A DNA stretch of 64,000 nt from Mesorhizobium sp. M00.F.Ca.ET.216.01.1.1 (GCF_004010325.2 NZ_SADR02000014.1:1-64000); one strand, 5' to 3'. Positions 18,947 through 28,539 are shown, counted from the first letter of the stretch. A program made the numbers and translations. Notes: generated by a model from the sequence alone, not told the origin.

Positions 18947-19488
18947 CAGGGCACGTACTTTGGGGTCTAGGGCAGAATGCGGCCGGCCACGCTGTGAGTC
19001 AGCGAGCATTTCTCCTGGCCAAACCGCGAATGCCGCTGCGCGAGTCGCGGTCCGGCGATTGGAGTCGATCGGCTACCGTCAGGGCCGATTTGCGATGTCG
19101 CGTTACCTGCTGTTGACGTGGCGGCGTATCTTGCCTCCCATCCAACTTATCGCCGAGATCGCGCCGCCAAGATCGAGGCGGAAGGTCTTCCTGCGAGCGC
19201 GGAGCAGGCATAGCCGATCCGATCGGGATCGGCGCATCGCAACGACCCAACGGTGTGGTGGAGAAAATTGGATTCGGGAGAGCTCGTATCCAAGAGGCGG
19301 AGTTCCGGCCCGAATACAATCCGCTCGCAAGCACCCACGATGCGCATCCGCAGTTTATTGTCTGGGAGATGGGCTGGATCGCTCGGCGGCGCTGGCGCTA
19401 AGGCGGGGCTGTCGCCGGACAATTAGCATTCACTGCCAACAGCCTTGCAACCGTCACCAGTTGCAAGGCTCGGCGGCGGGTCGACAAA
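18947..19488. other. Intergenic between effector gene and nopP
   Basis: No complete gene. A plus-strand frame to about 19215 (LPAVDVAAYLASHPTYRRDR then AAKIEAEGLPASAEQA) reads like the end of a lost gene but has no start or known relative. Confidence 0.3.
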
Positions 19489-20292
19489 TCACATGAAATC
19501 GTCGTCAGACCCGCTATCGCTGCTGTCGCTGTCCTCGGTTTTGTGGAGATAGAGTGGAGGTTTGCCTGCACGCTGCCACTCACCGGCACTGTTCTTCGTC
19601 CATTTGTCGGGATGCTGCGTAGGGTCAAGCACCAGGTCGCCATGATCCACTTCAACAAACCCCATCGTCTGCGCGCGCGCTTGTGCTTCCGGATTAGCCG
19701 CACGCCAATTCAGCAACGGTCGGTCGCCGTCTATCCGAAGTTGATGCTCCAGCAGAATATCGCCCGCATTTTCGACGAGCGGATGGGCGACTTGAAGATC
19801 CACTATGGAAGTGACCTCAGTTCGACCAGGAAATTGTTCCCGCCAACTTTCCGATTCGAACTCGTTCATGCTGAATCCGCCTTCCATTCTCAGCAGTCCG
19901 GCACTCCGGTCTCCCAATTGGTAACTGAAATATCGCGCGTGCTCCGTATCTCGACGGATGCCATATTGCTGAGCAACGTCCGCGGTGCGCCTGGCTCGTG
20001 ACGATACGAACTCCGAATACTCTTGAGGATTGTCGGCGATGTGCGTGATTTCATCACCATGAAATTGCCTCACCTGTCTCCTGAAGGAAGTCCTGTTGAT
20101 CTCCACCACAGGAGGTCGGGAATTGAGGGAGTATGCTTGGGGAGCCGCCGATGATGAGGCGCCGCTACCTTCCGATCCGGATAAGTGCATTCGGGCAAAT
20201 GTGTCCGCGAACCCTTCGCTTCCTGCATCCGATTGCTCGCCGGCATTATGCGCGCGGTAACTATCGGATGAGCCACCAATTCGACCATACAT
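19489..20292 (-). CDS. nopP: Type III effector NopP
   Basis: A 267-aa homologue of NopP, the phosphorylatable rhizobial effector that influences nodulation in a host-dependent way. It starts MYGRIGGSSDSYRAHNAGEQ, with a Ser-rich secretion-type N-terminus and a C-terminal Asp/Ser tail (SDSSDSGSDDDF). The start at 20292 follows AGGAG; the frame could also begin at 20319. A tts box lies upstream at 20345-20378. The protein has no signal peptide or membrane helix. Codons and surroundings match the rest of the cluster. Confidence 0.85.
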   Translation of the reverse strand: MYGRIGGSSDSYRAHNAGEQSDAGSEGFADTFARMHLSGSEGSGASSSAAPQAYSLNSRPPVVEINRTSFRRQVRQFHGDEITHIADNPQEYSEFVSSRARRTADVAQQYGIRRDTEHARYFSYQLGDRSAGLLRMEGGFSMNEFESESWREQFPGRTEVTSIVDLQVAHPLVENAGDILLEHQLRIDGDRPLLNWRAANPEAQARAQTMGFVEVDHGDLVLDPTQHPDKWTKNSAGEWQRAGKPPLYLHKTEDSDSSDSGSDDDFM

Positions 20293-20344
20293 GACGATTC
20301 GTACTCCTATGTTTCGCAACCGAGCTCAAGTTAGCACGGCTGTT

Positions 20345-20378
20345 CAACATAGGTCGCTTAGTTGACGACTAGCTGACG
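20345..20378 (-). promoter_or_regulatory. tts box upstream of nopP
   Basis: The minus strand reads GTCAGCTAGTCGTCAACTAA then GCGACC, a slightly degenerate tts box beginning about 85 bp before the nopP start. Confidence 0.7.
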
Positions 20379-20648
20379 AGGGCATTCCAACGGCTGCACG
20401 AATCAAATCCGCACTGCCGGCCTCAAAACCTCGGACTGCGCCACGCACCGGCCAGCAGAGGCTGAAAGGTCATGCCCGGAGGACTTGCCGTAGTTGCTGG
20501 GTGGCAGATCCGAGGGGAGTGATTGCCCCAGGCCCGCGGTTGCGCGGTTGGCCTGACAGAGACACTTGGGCACGGATGGCCAGCCGACATTTGCCACTAG
20601 CATGGAACCAGGTCAGTTTTGAACTGGGCAGTCGTGGACTTCCAATGA

Positions 20649-21686
20649 CTAGGCCAAGCCTGCGGCAAAGAATGCTTTCGCGACAGGCTGGAAATATTGC
20701 ATAGGAACCGCGTGGCCGAGTTTTGTAGTGCTTATCAGCTGACGCGCTAAGACATGGTCATGGACGATCGTCAGGCGTAGTGCCCGCGCCTCACTCAACA
20801 CATGTGAAACGCGCTCACCTTCGGCACGGCAAACTAAGAACGGCACCCCGGTTTCACCGCGAACGTAACGCAGACCGATCAGGACCGCCCTTCCTGTTAA
20901 GACCAGCGTGGCGCGATGCACGCCAAGCGCAGGCTCGTCGGCCGCCTCCTCGCGGATGCGACGCTGTTCACCTTTCAACTCTGGCGCTCCTTGCTGATCC
21001 TTCGACTCGCGCGTCACTTCGGTATTGGTCATGCGCATTTCGCGCAGATACAACGCGCGCTGGAGCAGGAGATCGATCAGTCCGCCGACCAGCAGTGCGC
21101 CGGCGCCAATTCCCATCAGCAATTTTGTCTCCATAAAGATGAGGCCAACACAGCCCATGCCGCAGATCGGCAGAGGGACCATTGTCTTCCACATCCCGAG
21201 AAGGACAATGGAAAAGGTTGCGCTGAGAACCAATACCTTGAACATGGTCTTGCAGACTTCGACCATGGAACGAGCAGACCCCAAGCGCTTCAGCCCTTCA
21301 AAGGGGTCAATTTTCTTAAAGCTGAGCTTCATCGGCTCCAGAGAGAAGACAAATCCACCATTGGCTAGCAGGCTGGCCAAAATCACCGCGGCGACGAGGG
21401 TTCCAAGCAGCGGGCCAACAGCCGCGACGGTGAGTTGGACGAGCACAACCAATGCCTGCGGCACCGCGGTATCGAAAGGTAGGCTCTGCAACTTGGTGGC
21501 TAATAGGAGCGCTTCCCGGCATTTGTCCTCGATCACGCTGCCTCTTAGCCAAAGGTAGCCGAGCCCAGCGCAAGTCCCGACCGCGCGGACGAAATCGGAG
21601 CTACGTGGCAGCTGTCCTTTTTTGCGCGCTTCACTTAACTTCTTCGGGCTGGCGGCGTGTGTCTTCTCTTCACTTGTGTCGCTCAT
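20649..21686 (-). CDS. rhcU: Type III export switch protein SctU/RhcU without an NPTH motif
   Basis: An inner-membrane protein of 345 aa with a cytosolic tail that switches substrate specificity. The N-terminus (EKTHAASPKKLSEARKKGQL) and four membrane helices are typical FlhB/YscU. The family normally cleaves itself at NPTH. Here the equivalent place reads LVLTGRAVLIGLRYVRGET (residues about 261-279), so NPTH is replaced by GRAV and one residue is missing, although the following YVRGET is intact. The ATG at 21686 overlaps the rhcT stop as ATGA. It is the last gene of the nolB operon. Confidence 0.9.
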   Translation of the reverse strand: MSDTSEEKTHAASPKKLSEARKKGQLPRSSDFVRAVGTCAGLGYLWLRGSVIEDKCREALLLATKLQSLPFDTAVPQALVVLVQLTVAAVGPLLGTLVAAVILASLLANGGFVFSLEPMKLSFKKIDPFEGLKRLGSARSMVEVCKTMFKVLVLSATFSIVLLGMWKTMVPLPICGMGCVGLIFMETKLLMGIGAGALLVGGLIDLLLQRALYLREMRMTNTEVTRESKDQQGAPELKGEQRRIREEAADEPALGVHRATLVLTGRAVLIGLRYVRGETGVPFLVCRAEGERVSHVLSEARALRLTIVHDHVLARQLISTTKLGHAVPMQYFQPVAKAFFAAGLA

Positions 21687-22501
21687 GGCAGCAATTTGTC
21701 GAACCACTCCAGCGCGCCGTTGGCTTGTGTGACCTCCAGTTTCATGCTCTCCACCAGATAGGCAGCGTAGGTGACCATGAGAACTGGAAAGACAATGTTC
21801 TTGATTGCCGGAGACAGTTGGCTCGCCTTAAATTGCGGGGCAAAGCGACGCAGCAGCATCATCGATATATCAATCAGTATCAGGAAGAACACGACAGGCC
21901 CCGATACCAATAATGCCGTGCGCATTATGCGGTCGAGAAGCCCCAACAACTCCATTGCTCCTGGCCCGCTCAGTGTCGGGTGAAACTGATACACCGGCCA
22001 GATCAAGTAGCTGCGGTACAGGACACTGATCAAAGTTTCCAGGCCTCCTGATCCGACGAATATGGCAATCGCAGTGATCCCCAGAAAAACGCCCATCGCG
22101 GAAGCCTGACTGTTCGTCGCGGGATCGGCCGAAGCGGTCGGGCTGCTGATGCCGCGTTGGTTGTCGATAAGCTCCCCGGCAGCCTGAAGGCCCCAAAGCG
22201 GAATGCCAAGAAAAGTGCCAAGGAGTACACCGACAAAAACTTCCTTGAATCCGAGCAGGGTTAGCTGGATCAGGCGTGTATCAGAATCCAGCGCCGGCAA
22301 TCCGCCGCTGACGTGTGCCAGGCATGGTAGTGCGAAGCCAACAGCCAAACAGCCCCGGATCAGCCCACTGATCTGCGAGCGTGTGAATACGGGAAAGATC
22401 AGCATGATGCCCATCGCGCGGGCTGCCCCAAGACCTGCCGCAACGACGAGTTCGAGAGCCGTCTGGATCAGAATTTGAATATCGGCCGATGGCGCGTCCA
22501 T
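21683..22501 (-). CDS. rhcT: Type III export apparatus protein SctT/RhcT
   Basis: A 272-aa polytopic inner-membrane protein of the SpaR/YscT/FliR family, part of the export gate core. Several hydrophobic helices are visible (VVAAGLGAARAMGIMLIFPV, FKEVFVGVLLGTFLGIPLWG, LLVSGPVVFFLILIDISMML) and the family motif GELIDNQRG is present. It starts 8 bp after rhcS ends and overlaps rhcU by 4 bp, so the genes are translationally coupled. Confidence 0.95.
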   Translation of the reverse strand: MDAPSADIQILIQTALELVVAAGLGAARAMGIMLIFPVFTRSQISGLIRGCLAVGFALPCLAHVSGGLPALDSDTRLIQLTLLGFKEVFVGVLLGTFLGIPLWGLQAAGELIDNQRGISSPTASADPATNSQASAMGVFLGITAIAIFVGSGGLETLISVLYRSYLIWPVYQFHPTLSGPGAMELLGLLDRIMRTALLVSGPVVFFLILIDISMMLLRRFAPQFKASQLSPAIKNIVFPVLMVTYAAYLVESMKLEVTQANGALEWFDKLLP

Positions 22502-22509
22502 GGGGCGGA

Positions 22510-22758
22510 CTAGTAGCTAAGTGTCATTGCGGGAAACTCGGTGAAGATCTGATCGGCTAGCTCTATGAGCGGGGCGCTTAGCACAGGAGCAAACAGCCCA
22601 ATCACCGCGACAACGACCAGAAGCTTCACGGTGAGCGGCAAGCTTTCATCCTGGATCTGCGTCGCCGCCTGGAGGATGCCGATGACGAGGCCGACAACCA
22701 CTGATGCAATGAGCGGCGGTAGAATCCAGATCATGAAAACCACCAGTGATTGGCTCAT
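22510..22758 (-). CDS. rhcS: Type III export apparatus protein SctS/RhcS
   Basis: A small protein with two membrane helices of the SpaQ/YscS/FliQ family (WILPPLIASVVVGLVIGILQ and VVVAVIGLFAPVLSAPLIEL) around the conserved ATQIQDESL loop. Starting at the ATG at 22758 gives 82 aa, slightly short. The same frame continues upstream with plausible sequence (ITESSIITL) overlapping the end of rhcR, so a non-ATG start just inside rhcR is possible. Confidence 0.9.
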   Translation of the reverse strand: MSQSLVVFMIWILPPLIASVVVGLVIGILQAATQIQDESLPLTVKLLVVVAVIGLFAPVLSAPLIELADQIFTEFPAMTLSY

Positions 22759-22787
22759 AAGAGTAATGATGCTGGATTCAGTGATGA

Positions 22788-23453
22788 TCAGCCTCCCGGT
22801 AACGTATAACTCAGCACAAGCCCATGCATCAATTTTGACCAACCATCAATGGCAACAAACAAAAAGATCTTGAACGGGACAGATATAACAGTTGGTGAGA
22901 CCATCGACATACCCATTGCCATCAAGATAGTTGTCACTATCAGATCTATAACAATAAAAGGCAGATAAAGTAGAAATCCTATCTCAAATCCGCGCTTCAA
23001 TTCTGATAGCAAGAAAGACGGTACAAGTATTGCAAAGTCATCAGGCGTGGCTGCAGCGTGCATTTCCTCTGGCCAGACCTTTTCTGTCGAAGATAGGAAA
23101 AATCGCCGCTGCTCTTCATTTGTGAATTTCTTGAGATGCTCGCGCAAGGGCTCACTTCCGGCTTTAGCGGCGCTTACCCAGTCGTCGAATGTCTGATAGT
23201 GGAGCTTGGGATCCGACATGCGGTCATAGGTCTGCTCAGCAACGGGCGCACTAACGAACATAGTGAGGATCATCGCCGCGGCGTACAGCACCACATTGGG
23301 TGGTATGGTCTGGGTCCCGAGCGCATTGCGGACGAGGAAAAGAACAATTGATACCTTTACAAAGGCCGTTGTCGTGGCAACTGCTAAAACCAGCAGACCG
23401 AGTCCGGCGGTAACCGCAAGAAGCGCCAGGATTGTCGGCTGAGCTTCACTCAT
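22788..23453 (-). CDS. rhcR: Type III export apparatus protein SctR/RhcR
   Basis: A 221-aa inner-membrane protein of the SpaP/YscR/FliP family. Family signatures are visible: FVKVSIVLFLVRNALGTQTI then PPN, PSFLLSELKRGFEIGFLLYL, and the terminal MVSPTVISVPFKIFLFVAID. The ATG at 23453 overlaps the end of rhcQ by eight bases. It assembles with RhcS and RhcT into the export pore. Confidence 0.95.
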   Translation of the reverse strand: MSEAQPTILALLAVTAGLGLLVLAVATTTAFVKVSIVLFLVRNALGTQTIPPNVVLYAAAMILTMFVSAPVAEQTYDRMSDPKLHYQTFDDWVSAAKAGSEPLREHLKKFTNEEQRRFFLSSTEKVWPEEMHAAATPDDFAILVPSFLLSELKRGFEIGFLLYLPFIVIDLIVTTILMAMGMSMVSPTVISVPFKIFLFVAIDGWSKLMHGLVLSYTLPGG

Positions 23454-24510
23454 TGCATGCAAACCCGCCACGGAGCCTGATGCCCAGCTCTTCTCCGATG
23501 CGGACAATGTCGCCACGCCCGATACGCTGACCATTGGCCACTATGTCGACCGGGCCGTCGATCGGCCATCCAAGTTCAAAAATATGCCCTTCGCCGGCAC
23601 TTCTTAATTCCCCAAGAGAAATAGGCCAGCGGCCGCATTCAAAGACAAGCACGATCTCGACATCGTCGAGATCCTTAGTAAGCTCCAGTTGCGATCCGGG
23701 TTGTGTCATATGCGCATTCTCCAAAGGACACGGTCGCGGGCGGAAAGGCCCCCGCAAGATTAATTCATCGCCGTCAAGATCCGCCCCGGCGCACAACTGG
23801 CCGACAGCTAGGGTGATCTGGCCGCGGCCGAACGGCGCAATATCGGGCAACAATGCATCACCGACACATGCGCTTCGAAGAAGCGCCGCAGGAAGGCGAA
23901 GCGTGCCGACCTCTCCTGCAACAATGAGCGGGAGCTCTGGAGGCAGCCCGCCCAGCTGCCGCGGCAACTGGGCAAGCAGTTCGCCTAGCGCGCGAAACGC
24001 AGGCGGTACTAAGCCGTCAAGAGGCGTGAACAGGAATAGACGGCCCTTGCCCTTGACCGCGCCGAAAATGATGTCGAGTTCAAGATGAGGAGCCAGCATC
24101 GTGGCTTCGCATACGCGCACGAGTTGCACGTTCAGACGCGTCGTCTCCTCCAGTCGAGTGACAAGCGGCTCAAGAGCGAGTTCGAGAATAAGCGAAGCAG
24201 TTGGCTCGGAAGGGAAGGCCAAGCCGTTCTGCACTGTCGTGATGAACTCCTCTACGAGCGGGCGCGACAGCGACAAGATGACCGTTTCGGCTCCCACTCT
24301 CCAGACGCAGTCAAGCATCGGAATGGCAGCAGGTTCCTGCTGCCAGACAAGCCCTGCCGTTCGCACCGATAGCGGCACCTCGTTGATCCGGCTTTGAAAC
24401 GGCGTGCGGGGCGCTGCTGTATCATTGAGCCACGAGACAACCGTGCGGGACAGTTTCAGAACTGGTTCGAACATGGCGGGTGTGACCGCAGCGGCTATCA
24501 AAGACTGCAC
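23446..24510 (-). CDS. rhcQ: Cytosolic C-ring (sorting platform) protein SctQ/RhcQ
   Basis: A member of the YscQ/FliN family. The C-terminal 70 residues form a SpoA (surface presentation of antigens) domain (DDVEIVLVFECGRWPISLGE ... DIVANGQRIGRGDIVRIGEE). The N-terminal part is variable. The frame is open to 24711, but the part above 24564 overlaps y4yJ and is not family-like. A GTG at 24510 gives 354 aa, normal for RhcQ; the exact start is uncertain. Confidence 0.9.
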   Translation of the reverse strand: MQSLIAAAVTPAMFEPVLKLSRTVVSWLNDTAAPRTPFQSRINEVPLSVRTAGLVWQQEPAAIPMLDCVWRVGAETVILSLSRPLVEEFITTVQNGLAFPSEPTASLILELALEPLVTRLEETTRLNVQLVRVCEATMLAPHLELDIIFGAVKGKGRLFLFTPLDGLVPPAFRALGELLAQLPRQLGGLPPELPLIVAGEVGTLRLPAALLRSACVGDALLPDIAPFGRGQITLAVGQLCAGADLDGDELILRGPFRPRPCPLENAHMTQPGSQLELTKDLDDVEIVLVFECGRWPISLGELRSAGEGHIFELGWPIDGPVDIVANGQRIGRGDIVRIGEELGIRLRGGFACNE

Positions 24511-24563
24511 GGTCGTGTCATTCGGACGACCTCTTGCGACTGTCGGATCCGGTTGCGCGGCAT

Positions 24564-25076
24564 TTAGGCAAGCGACCCCCTCGCATATTTCAGCAGTATC
24601 TCGTCGTCGGCCTCGATCTCGGCTGCGGCCTCCGAATGAGTTTCGACGGCGCGCCGCACGTCGTCCTCGATTTGTTGCCATTTGTCCCTTGCCGCCGAAC
24701 ATATGACCCATAGCTCCCTCGTCCTGGACGCCGCCATCTCAGCCTCCTCTTGAGCGATTTGGGCATCATCAAGCATCTGCCGCCTGGAAGTGATCTCAGC
24801 GGCAAGCTGTTCAGTGTGAAGGCGGTGACGGTCGAGCGCTGCGCTAGACAAGTTGTCGAGTGACATCAGATGCTGATAGAGCGCTGCTTCTGTTCTTGAA
24901 CAATGTTGCTGTATCATTGCAAGCTCCCTAGCGGCATTTTGTACGGCTGAGGCGGCCACATCGCGCTGGGCTTCCTTCTTGGACAGCTCGCCAAGGGCAC
25001 GACGCTCTTGCATTTCCTTCAGAAGCCGTAACCTCGAAGACTGAACCCAGTTCACGCGGTCAGACGCGACATCCAT
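24564..25076 (-). CDS. T3SS stalk protein Y4yJ (SctO/YscO-like)
   Basis: A 170-aa, strongly helical, charged protein likely to form a coiled-coil hairpin (LLKEMQERRALGELSKKEAQ). Its place between the ATPase gene and rhcQ is that of y4yJ in NGR234 and of sctO/yscO elsewhere. Such proteins sit in the ATPase central hole like FliJ. Its start overlaps the end of rhcN by 25 bp. Sequence conservation is low in this family, so the call rests mainly on position and shape. Confidence 0.8.
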   Translation of the reverse strand: MDVASDRVNWVQSSRLRLLKEMQERRALGELSKKEAQRDVAASAVQNAARELAMIQQHCSRTEAALYQHLMSLDNLSSAALDRHRLHTEQLAAEITSRRQMLDDAQIAQEEAEMAASRTRELWVICSAARDKWQQIEDDVRRAVETHSEAAAEIEADDEILLKYARGSLA

Positions 25077-26410
25077 GCGACCGTCTCCTCGAAATCTGAC
25101 GCGTCATCTTCGCTCTGGCGCAGAAACTCCCTCAGTTCGTCGATTGACGCGACGGCCCGGTCAGTCAGGGGATCTCCACCTGGCTTGTATTCGCCAACAT
25201 TGATCAAGAACTCGGTCTCGGCATAGCGCGATAGGAGCTCGCGGAAAATGGATGCTGCCTTGCGATGTGTCCCCGAAACGACTGCATCCATGACGCGGCT
25301 GCGACTCTGCAGCACATCAATAGCGGGGAAATGCGATCGCGCCGCAATAGCGCGTGAGAGGATGACATGGCCATCGAGAATACCACGCGATTCCTCGGCG
25401 ATTGGATCACCCGTGCCATCACCCTCTACAAGCACCGTATAGAAGGCCGTGATTGAGCCCCGCTCACCCATGCCGGCGCGCTCGAGCAGGCCTGGCAGCA
25501 TGCCAAAAACGGAAGGAGGAAAGCCCCGTCGCGTCGGCGGCTCACCCGCAGCAAGGCCTATTTCGCGCATAGCGCGGCAGAAGCGCGTCAGCGAATCCAG
25601 CATGAGAGCAACGCGTAGGCCCTGATCGCGAAAATATTCCGCGAGCGCAGTCGCCATTGGAGCGCATTGCGCACGCTCCACCGCCGAGCGGTCGGAGGTT
25701 TCAACCACGACGACCGTACGGAGAAGGCCCTCTTCACCAAGATTCCTTTCGATGAATTCACGAACTTCCCGTCCACGTTCGCCTATGAGCGCCACTATGA
25801 CGACGTCAGCGGCGGCACCCTTTACGATCTGTGACAACAGCGTCGACTTGCCACCACCTGGCTCGCCATAAATCCCGATCCGCTGGCCCTCGCCGCACGT
25901 CAGCAGACCATCGAGGACACGGACCCCAAGCGGGAATGGCCGCTCAATCATGCGCCTCGTCATCGGATTGGGGGCTCTGCCATGCAGGGGCCGAGTTTCG
26001 ACGGTCTTGATTTCGCCTTTGCCGTCCAATGGGCGGCAACGACTGTCGATCACGCGACCGAGCAAATCGCCGCCGACGGGCACCTCACGCATTCGGCCAG
26101 TGGCCACGACCTCTGCGCGGCTGGATAGGCCCACCAAGTCCCCGATCGGTGTCAGCAATACACCATCACCCGACAGGCCGATCACCTCGGCCTCGAGCGA
26201 CAGCCCGGTTCGCGGGTCCTCTAGGAGGCAAAGTTCCCCAATACGAGTATCTGGCAAGACGGCATGAACCAGTGTGCCGATAGCCCGCGTGATCCGACCG
26301 CGCACCGCACGCGTGTCAATTCGCTTGGCCGCAGCCCTCAAAGACGAGATTGCTGGAACGAGAGCTCGAGTGTCGGCGTCAGCGTTATGTTCTGGGACGG
26401 GCTTTCTCAT
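25052..26410 (-). CDS. rhcN: Type III secretion ATPase SctN/RhcN
   Basis: The 452-aa hexameric ATPase that releases chaperones and unfolds substrates at the export gate. Walker A is GIYGEPGGGKST, Walker B lies in RVALMLDSLTRFCRAM, and the family block PPSVFGMLPGLLERAG is intact. The start overlaps the nolV stop by 4 bp (ATGA) and the end overlaps y4yJ. The similarity is to the T3SS branch and not to F1 ATP synthase or FliI, judged by context. Confidence 0.97.
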   Translation of the reverse strand: MRKPVPEHNADADTRALVPAISSLRAAAKRIDTRAVRGRITRAIGTLVHAVLPDTRIGELCLLEDPRTGLSLEAEVIGLSGDGVLLTPIGDLVGLSSRAEVVATGRMREVPVGGDLLGRVIDSRCRPLDGKGEIKTVETRPLHGRAPNPMTRRMIERPFPLGVRVLDGLLTCGEGQRIGIYGEPGGGKSTLLSQIVKGAAADVVIVALIGERGREVREFIERNLGEEGLLRTVVVVETSDRSAVERAQCAPMATALAEYFRDQGLRVALMLDSLTRFCRAMREIGLAAGEPPTRRGFPPSVFGMLPGLLERAGMGERGSITAFYTVLVEGDGTGDPIAEESRGILDGHVILSRAIAARSHFPAIDVLQSRSRVMDAVVSGTHRKAASIFRELLSRYAETEFLINVGEYKPGGDPLTDRAVASIDELREFLRQSEDDASDFEETVAWMSRLTA

Positions 26411-27030
26411 AGCTCGCCTTTTTCACATAGCGTCCCGAAACCAAGGCGCAGCGCGCGCATCTGGGCGTCAAGTCCCAGGTCGACATTGCCGTACTCGCTC
26501 CACAGCACGCACCGTTGCGGCGACAACGTCGGGTCGGGCTCGATCCGCACCCTTGGTCGACCATCCTGGCCGTCGCATCGAGCAAACTCTCGTGCAAGCA
26601 TGTCGACTTGCATGGGAGAAACATGAAGGCAAACTTCGGCGCCGCTGTATTGACACTCTATGGCGTGACGAACAGCCCTCACCAGTAGCTCGCCCGGATC
26701 GAAAGCGCCGATAAGATCGCTCAATATTTCCATCACGAGCTGCGGCAATTCCTGCTCCAGAGCCGCCTTTCGTCGCGCGATTTCGGAGATTGTCTCCGCA
26801 ATCAGCCCTGCCATCTCCTCGGTGCCTGCATTCGAGCCCTCCATGTGGCCGCGCACCCACGCCCGCTGGTAAACGGCGCGTGCCCAGTTTCGAACGCGCT
26901 GCCGATGCCGTTCTGCCGCGGCAAGCGCTTGCGCGGCGCTGTGCCAGGTTTCGAGCTCGCTCGCGGGTATCAGTGGTCCGATTGGACGCATCTGCGGCGC
27001 TATTGGCCCCTCGGAAAGTTCGGCTGTCAT
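26407..27030 (-). CDS. nolV: ATPase regulator NolV (SctL)
   Basis: A 207-aa YscL/FliH-like stator that links the ATPase to the sorting platform. It has a central helical region with small-residue spacing (GTEEMAGLIAETISEIARRK, AALEQELPQLVMEILSDLIG) and the C-terminal LSPQRCVLWSEYGNVDLGLD segment typical of the FliH family. It overlaps nolU and rhcN by 4 bp each. Confidence 0.9.
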   Translation of the reverse strand: MTAELSEGPIAPQMRPIGPLIPASELETWHSAAQALAAAERHRQRVRNWARAVYQRAWVRGHMEGSNAGTEEMAGLIAETISEIARRKAALEQELPQLVMEILSDLIGAFDPGELLVRAVRHAIECQYSGAEVCLHVSPMQVDMLAREFARCDGQDGRPRVRIEPDPTLSPQRCVLWSEYGNVDLGLDAQMRALRLGFGTLCEKGEL

Positions 27031-27653
27031 TTCACCGGGGTCTCTGTCTCAAAATGAGCTAGTACAAGTGAAAGCAATTGGCCGGCGGCGGTCCAATGCT
27101 CAGGTGCTGGAGTCTCCGCGGCAGTCCCCTCGGGCAACCGAAGAAGCACGCGGTTACGCTCGGTCGCTGAACTGTCCTGGAGCCAAGCCCCAAGACATGC
27201 ATGTCCATCGTATTCGATTTGCTGAGCGAGTTTTTCTGGGTCCGCGATCAGTCTGTTCTCAACGGCATGCAGCAGGTGTCGGATTCCGAATGCGTGTGCA
27301 TCCACGCCGATGCGTTTAACAAGGATGGCAAGCTCAGGCTGAGAGACAAACGCGACCAGCGAACGGGCATGCCAGATACTACCAGCAAGAAGGGCAGCTC
27401 GATATGGATCGTGCCCGCGTAGAAGGTCCGGCCTGCAGCCGATGTGGTTCAGATCCACGTCATAGTTGCCCAGCAATTCTGCCAGCCTTGGATGCAGTCT
27501 GGAACACTTCTGCAACTTCACTAACGTTTCTGCCGATAACGCTGGATCAAGACGCGCCGCTAGACGGGTCGGATGGGCCGAAGCCGCAAGCTCGCTCGCG
27601 CCCGGAAAACGCAATTGGTGCGGACCATCAGGTCGGGCGGTCTGTATAGGCAT
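27027..27653 (-). CDS. nolU: Sorting-platform accessory NolU (SctK)
   Basis: A 208-aa cytosolic protein in the conserved nolU position between rhcJ and nolV, with a matching length. Sequence such as LDPALSAETLVKLQKCSRLH and YRAALLAGSIWHARSLVAFV fits NolU/SctK. The frame is open to 27824 but that region lies inside rhcJ, so the ATG at 27653 just after rhcJ is preferred. No strong ribosome site is visible, suggesting coupling to rhcJ translation. Confidence 0.85.
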   Translation of the reverse strand: MPIQTARPDGPHQLRFPGASELAASAHPTRLAARLDPALSAETLVKLQKCSRLHPRLAELLGNYDVDLNHIGCRPDLLRGHDPYRAALLAGSIWHARSLVAFVSQPELAILVKRIGVDAHAFGIRHLLHAVENRLIADPEKLAQQIEYDGHACLGAWLQDSSATERNRVLLRLPEGTAAETPAPEHWTAAGQLLSLVLAHFETETPVK

Positions 27654-27666
27654 TGGCAATGAGATG

Positions 27667-28503
27667 TCACCCACGTCCAATTGCAGGCATTCTTTTGCGA
27701 ATGGCCTCGACAGCAGAAGCATCCCGGCGCCCCTCGACCTTGGAAACGCCGGTTGATTGCTTGCGCCGACGCGTAGCAACGCTGACCAAGAGATAACAGG
27801 CCACTGCGAATACGGCTGCGGCAAAACCTGTCACGGTCGCCAGAATTGGCGCAGGAAGAGGTGTTGATGCTTGTGGCAAAACAGCAGTCGGATCGGGCCG
27901 TTGCTCGTGTGCGGACCGTTCTACCGGCACCAAAACCACTTCCACCTTATCGTAGGACAAGCCTTCGATGCTGTCGGCTACCAGCATCTTTATCTTTGGC
28001 AGCAGAGCCGCGACATTTGTTTTGGCGTCGTGCCTGATAAACACCGCGGCCGAGGATGGCGTGGCGCCGGCTCGCACAAGGTCGTTATGCGGCAGCACGA
28101 CGTGAACACGTACAGAAAAAACGCCATCGATATCGCTGATCGTCCGCGACAACTCTTCGCTCAGGGCATACACGTAACGGGCACGCTCCTCGGTCGGCGA
28201 GGCAATCAGGCCTGATCCTTGGAATATCTCACCGAGGTTCTTGAAGGATTGGCGCGGCAACCCCTTGGCGTTCAGAAGGTTGATTGAGAAGGCGAGCAGC
28301 TTTTCGTCAACCTGGATCGTGCTGGTCCCATCCTTGGCGACCACCCGGATCGCGGCGACCCCGTTGTCTTCAAGAAGTGCGAGCATTTCATTTGCCTCAC
28401 GCTCTTGCAATTGCGTGTAGAGGTCGGTTTTGCAAGCACTGAGGGCGACGAGAACTAGCAGCATGACAAGTCTAACCGACCGCCACCCTGACAGGCCACG
28501 CAT
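27667..28503 (-). CDS. rhcJ: Inner-membrane ring lipoprotein SctJ/RhcJ
   Basis: A YscJ/FliF-family lipoprotein. The signal peptide ends LVALSACK (lipobox cysteine), and the ring-building domain includes CKTDLYTQLQEREANEMLAL and SVRVHVVLPHND. A C-terminal membrane helix (LATVTGFAAAVFAVACYLLV) leaves a basic cytosolic tail. The ATG at 28503 follows GAGG and gives 278 aa; an ATG at 28530 is the alternative. Confidence 0.95.
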   Translation of the reverse strand: MRGLSGWRSVRLVMLLVLVALSACKTDLYTQLQEREANEMLALLEDNGVAAIRVVAKDGTSTIQVDEKLLAFSINLLNAKGLPRQSFKNLGEIFQGSGLIASPTEERARYVYALSEELSRTISDIDGVFSVRVHVVLPHNDLVRAGATPSSAAVFIRHDAKTNVAALLPKIKMLVADSIEGLSYDKVEVVLVPVERSAHEQRPDPTAVLPQASTPLPAPILATVTGFAAAVFAVACYLLVSVATRRRKQSTGVSKVEGRRDASAVEAIRKRMPAIGRG

Positions 28504-28539
28504 GATTTCGCCCTCGGCCAAGCCAATCATGCGCGCGGT

